A stretch of 8,070 nt of DNA from assembly GCA_021804185.1 (NCBI GenBank), contig JAJZKL010000027.1:1-8070 (forward strand). Direction: 5' to 3'. The stretch comes from Thermoplasmata archaeon (GTDB lineage Archaea; Thermoplasmatota; Thermoplasmata; Thermoplasmatales; Thermoplasmataceae). The notes beneath the pieces were generated by a model. It worked only from the letters and a program-made list of their open reading frames with translations. It had not been told where the DNA came from and made no database searches. Shown here piece after piece: positions 5,995 to 8,070 of this stretch (positions are counted from its first letter, which is position 1; each line of letters opens with the position of its first letter). The position numbers and the translations under genes were made by a program.

Positions 5995-7164
5995 TCAGAT
6001 ACCTGAACTCTTCTGCCAGAAGGTGCGGGGAGTGATGACATCCCTGAGCGACGTTATCTTTTCCTTCATTGGCTGTAGATCGTCGAGTATCTTTCCCAGG
6101 TCCTTCTTCAGCTCTCCGGAGGGTCTGTATCCGAGAGCCCTGAGCTTTAAACTCACCGGATTATAGTAATGTTCCTCCCTCTCAACCCTTGGATTGGGTA
6201 CGTGATCAATTATTGCCTCTTTCCCGTACTTCTTTTCGTAGACCTCTTTCACATCAGCGGCCAGTTCGTTGACAGAGTAGTGCTGGTCAAACTGGTTGAA
6301 GACCCTGTATTCACCGCTTTCCGGTGGGTGTTCAGTCGCAAGTGTGAGGCAGGTTATGCTGTCCTCCAGCGACAGGAAGCCCCTGGTCTGACCACCTTTG
6401 CCATAAGGCGTTATTGGTATACCGATGGTGGCCTGTGCACAGAATCTGTTAAGCGCGGTTCCCCAGACCTCGTCAATATCGAACCTCGTTCTTAGGGCGT
6501 TTCCTGAAATCTCCTTTGTTCTTGTCCCATAAACAACGCCCTGCATGATGTCGGTTATGCCGATCTTCCATACACGGTTTGCAAACATCAGATTATTGGA
6601 GTCATGAACCTTTGTCCAGTGATACCAAGAACCGGCGTTCTTCGGAAAAGGCAAAGTATCCTTCCGGCCATTATATTCTATCTCAAAGAATCCCTCAGGT
6701 ATATCTATGTTCGGCGTCCCGTACTCACCCATTGTCCCGAGCTTGAGGATATGCGCCTTCGGAGCAAGATCCTTGACAGCATATATCAGGTTGAGCGTGC
6801 TGATAACATTTTTTGTCATGGTCTCCGAAGCCTGCTTCAGGCCTATCATGGAATACGGCGCAGATCTCTGTTCCGCAAGATGTACAATCACATCGGGCTT
6901 TGTATCCTTTATTAAATCATACATGAATTTCTGCCCACTGACATCTCCGCGGTAAAAAGAGATCTTCTTTCCAACGATTGCCTCTACCTCATGAATCCTT
7001 CTAGATATGGGTGCAATCGGGAAAACAGAATCTGAATCCACTGCCTTTACGCGTCTGCGTGTGAAGAAGTTATCAGCGCCCGCGACATCGTAGCCCATGG
7101 AAAGATAACGGAGTGCCAATGGCCATCCTATATAGCCGTCAATACCGAGAATCAATGCTTTCAT
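5995..7164 (-). CDS. agl3: UDP-sulfoquinovose synthase (SQD1/Agl3 family)
   Basis: NAD-dependent short-chain dehydrogenase-type enzyme that converts UDP-glucose plus sulfite to UDP-sulfoquinovose, the donor for plant and bacterial sulfolipid and, in Sulfolobus acidocaldarius (Agl3), for N-glycans. The 389-residue product matches the family along its whole length. It has the NAD loop GIDGYIG (7-13), AEQRSAPYSM (97-106), KLGTMGEYGTPN (141-152, catalytic Thr 144), YHWTK (181-185, catalytic Tyr and Lys), QGVVYGTRT (208-216), WGTALNRFCAQA (234-245), YGKGGQTRGF (254-263), FNQFDQHYSVNEL (289-301) and VPNPRVEREEHYYN (322-335). These signatures separate it from ordinary UDP-glucose epimerases. No signal peptide is seen, so it should be cytosolic. 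It is convergent with a nucleotidyltransferase, and its start lies 45 nt after the ABC permease stop. It may use its own weak promoter or be cotranscribed. Confidence 0.93.
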   Translation of the reverse strand: MKALILGIDGYIGWPLALRYLSMGYDVAGADNFFTRRRVKAVDSDSVFPIAPISRRIHEVEAIVGKKISFYRGDVSGQKFMYDLIKDTKPDVIVHLAEQRSAPYSMIGLKQASETMTKNVISTLNLIYAVKDLAPKAHILKLGTMGEYGTPNIDIPEGFFEIEYNGRKDTLPFPKNAGSWYHWTKVHDSNNLMFANRVWKIGITDIMQGVVYGTRTKEISGNALRTRFDIDEVWGTALNRFCAQATIGIPITPYGKGGQTRGFLSLEDSITCLTLATEHPPESGEYRVFNQFDQHYSVNELAADVKEVYEKKYGKEAIIDHVPNPRVEREEHYYNPVSLKLRALGYRPSGELKKDLGKILDDLQPMKEKITSLRDVITPRTFWQKSSGI

Positions 7165-7187
7165 ACGTGCAAGTAATACCGGTTGAG

Positions 7188-7197
7188 CCTTAAAGAT
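7188..7197 (-). promoter_or_regulatory. Weak TATA-like box for agl3
   Basis: The minus strand reads ATCTTTAAGG, centred about 28 nt before the agl3 ATG at 7164. The spacing is acceptable but the sequence is a poor TATA box, so read-through from the ABC permease gene is equally possible. Confidence 0.35.
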
Positions 7198-7209
7198 TAT
7201 TCTTGTTCA

Positions 7210-8070
7210 TCAGTCACGCCTTGTGGCTAGGAAATAGGCAGCGAATAACGGTGCCGCAACCCATGCAACCGCGGAAACAACGAAACCAAGGAACGTGATT
7301 CCGTATGCAGAAGGATCCGGTATTGAAAGGGAGGAGAGGGAAGGAATGACCGAATCCAGCCCAATCTGCAATAAGGAGGATGGATTCATGTATTCAAGAT
7401 CAGCATAGACCTGATAGTATGCCGGGCTTCCGACAGGATATCCAAGCGCTAATGGAAGAACCAGTGCAAGAATGCTGAACACAAGGGCGAAGAATACGAA
7501 GAACACGACGGAAAGTGCTAAAATTGCTCCCGTGGATCTGAACAGACTCGAGAAGAGGTACACAAACGCAAGGTAAGACAGAGCCGTTGCGCTCACCCCT
7601 CCTATGACAATTAATGCGAACTGGAACGGGAGGGCAGTGGAATGGAGGATGTACAGAACCGCAAGATCAATGGCAACTATTGCAGAAATCATAAGGACAA
7701 GTGAGACCGCATTCGCAAAATACCTTGACAGGATCAGTTGTCCTCTTGTTATGGGTTTCGCGAGGACAGAATCAAGGACGCCTGTGGCTTTATCCTTTCC
7801 ATACACAAAGTATCCTATGAGTATTGCGGTTATTACAATGAAGAATTCCAGTATCCCAGTCAATGCAAGGACCACCAGATCCTCAAGGCCGGTTATGGTT
7901 GGCGGGTTGTATAGAGAGAACATGCTACTTGCATAGAGCGTGGTGTTGTTACCATTGTACACGTACAGATAATAGTTCTGGCTTGTGCCGTTAAGCTGGG
8001 GGAACGTGATGTAATTCTGGAAGCCTGAATAGGTTCCAAGGAATATTGCGGTGGAATTATTCATTGTAAT
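7210..8070 (-). CDS. ABC-2 type transporter permease, 3' part (cut by the right window edge)
   Basis: Membrane subunit of an ABC exporter; the ATP-binding partner and N-terminal first helix would lie beyond base 8070. An in-frame ATG occurs at 8064, but the frame stays open to the edge, and starting there would remove the usual first membrane helix, so the gene is probably truncated. Counting from that Met, residues 1-58 are polar and likely outside the cell. About six hydrophobic segments follow (roughly 62-88, 117-141, 146-172, 178-208, a weaker one near 230-245, and 254-280). The cytosolic stretch YGKDKATGVLDSVLAKPITRG (88-108) is the hallmark of ABC-2/NosY-like permeases. The outer segment has sequons at Asn 2, 3, 25, 39 and 40. 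The substrate is unknown. Confidence 0.8.
   Translation of the reverse strand: MTMNNSTAIFLGTYSGFQNYITFPQLNGTSQNYYLYVYNGNNTTLYASSMFSLYNPPTITGLEDLVVLALTGILEFFIVITAILIGYFVYGKDKATGVLDSVLAKPITRGQLILSRYFANAVSLVLMISAIVAIDLAVLYILHSTALPFQFALIVIGGVSATALSYLAFVYLFSSLFRSTGAILALSVVFFVFFALVFSILALVLPLALGYPVGSPAYYQVYADLEYMNPSSLLQIGLDSVIPSLSSLSIPDPSAYGITFLGFVVSAVAWVAAPLFAAYFLATRRD

Noticed and set aside
6169..6955. Several plus-strand frames of 82-108 codons
   Set aside because: All overlap the highly conserved UDP-sulfoquinovose synthase on the opposite strand and show no family signature.
7604..7936. Plus-strand frame of 110 codons
   Set aside because: Antisense to the ABC-2 permease; no promoter or recognisable motif.
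1..8070. CRISPR arrays, tRNA/rRNA genes, insertion sequences or direct-repeat arrays
   Set aside because: I saw no spaced direct repeats, cloverleaf-like segments, transposase frames or terminal inverted repeats on either strand.

Overview
The window reads as a piece of an archaeal chromosome, most likely a Thermoplasmatales-type acidophile; that placement is an inference. Supporting signs are an archaeal prefoldin alpha subunit beside FtsY, an archaeal-type phosphoglycerate kinase, an Lrp/AsnC regulator, AGA/AGG-rich arginine codons, and start codons sitting about 24-28 nt downstream of TATA-like boxes with no Shine-Dalgarno sequence, as in leaderless archaeal transcripts. No rRNA, tRNA, CRISPR array, insertion sequence or phage gene was seen. 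Ten protein genes are supported, two of them cut by the window edges.

Left block (1-2152, minus strand): a tight operon pgk - pfdA - ftsY with 1-nt gaps between stop and start codons. It combines a glycolysis/gluconeogenesis enzyme, a subunit of the prefoldin chaperone and the SRP receptor (ftsY runs off the left edge). A TATA box lies 24 nt upstream of pgk.

Middle block (2327-4842, minus strand): a two-gene unit encodes a tandem carboxymuconolactone-decarboxylase-like protein and a TDT-family (TehA/SLAC1/Mae1-type) membrane transporter. Upstream of it is a separate Lrp/AsnC-type regulator gene, with a hairpin plus T-run behind it and a strong 15-bp palindrome over its own promoter. The divergent intergenic region also drives a 51-codon small gene on the plus strand, whose TATA position is a perfect 12-bp palindrome.

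Right block (5205-8070): a sugar-1-phosphate nucleotidyltransferase (plus) converges on a clear UDP-sulfoquinovose synthase (SQD1/Agl3 family, minus). A 9-bp inverted repeat spans the two stop codons. The pair suggests that a UDP-sugar is made and then sulfonated to UDP-sulfoquinovose, a donor for archaeal N-glycans. Upstream of the synthase is the 3' part of an ABC-2 type exporter permease whose predicted outer loop carries several N-glycosylation sequons.

I see no defence system or wholly new multi-gene system. The points most worth a second look are the regulator/small-gene divergent region, the degenerate double CMD protein paired with a transporter, and the sulfoquinovose pair.
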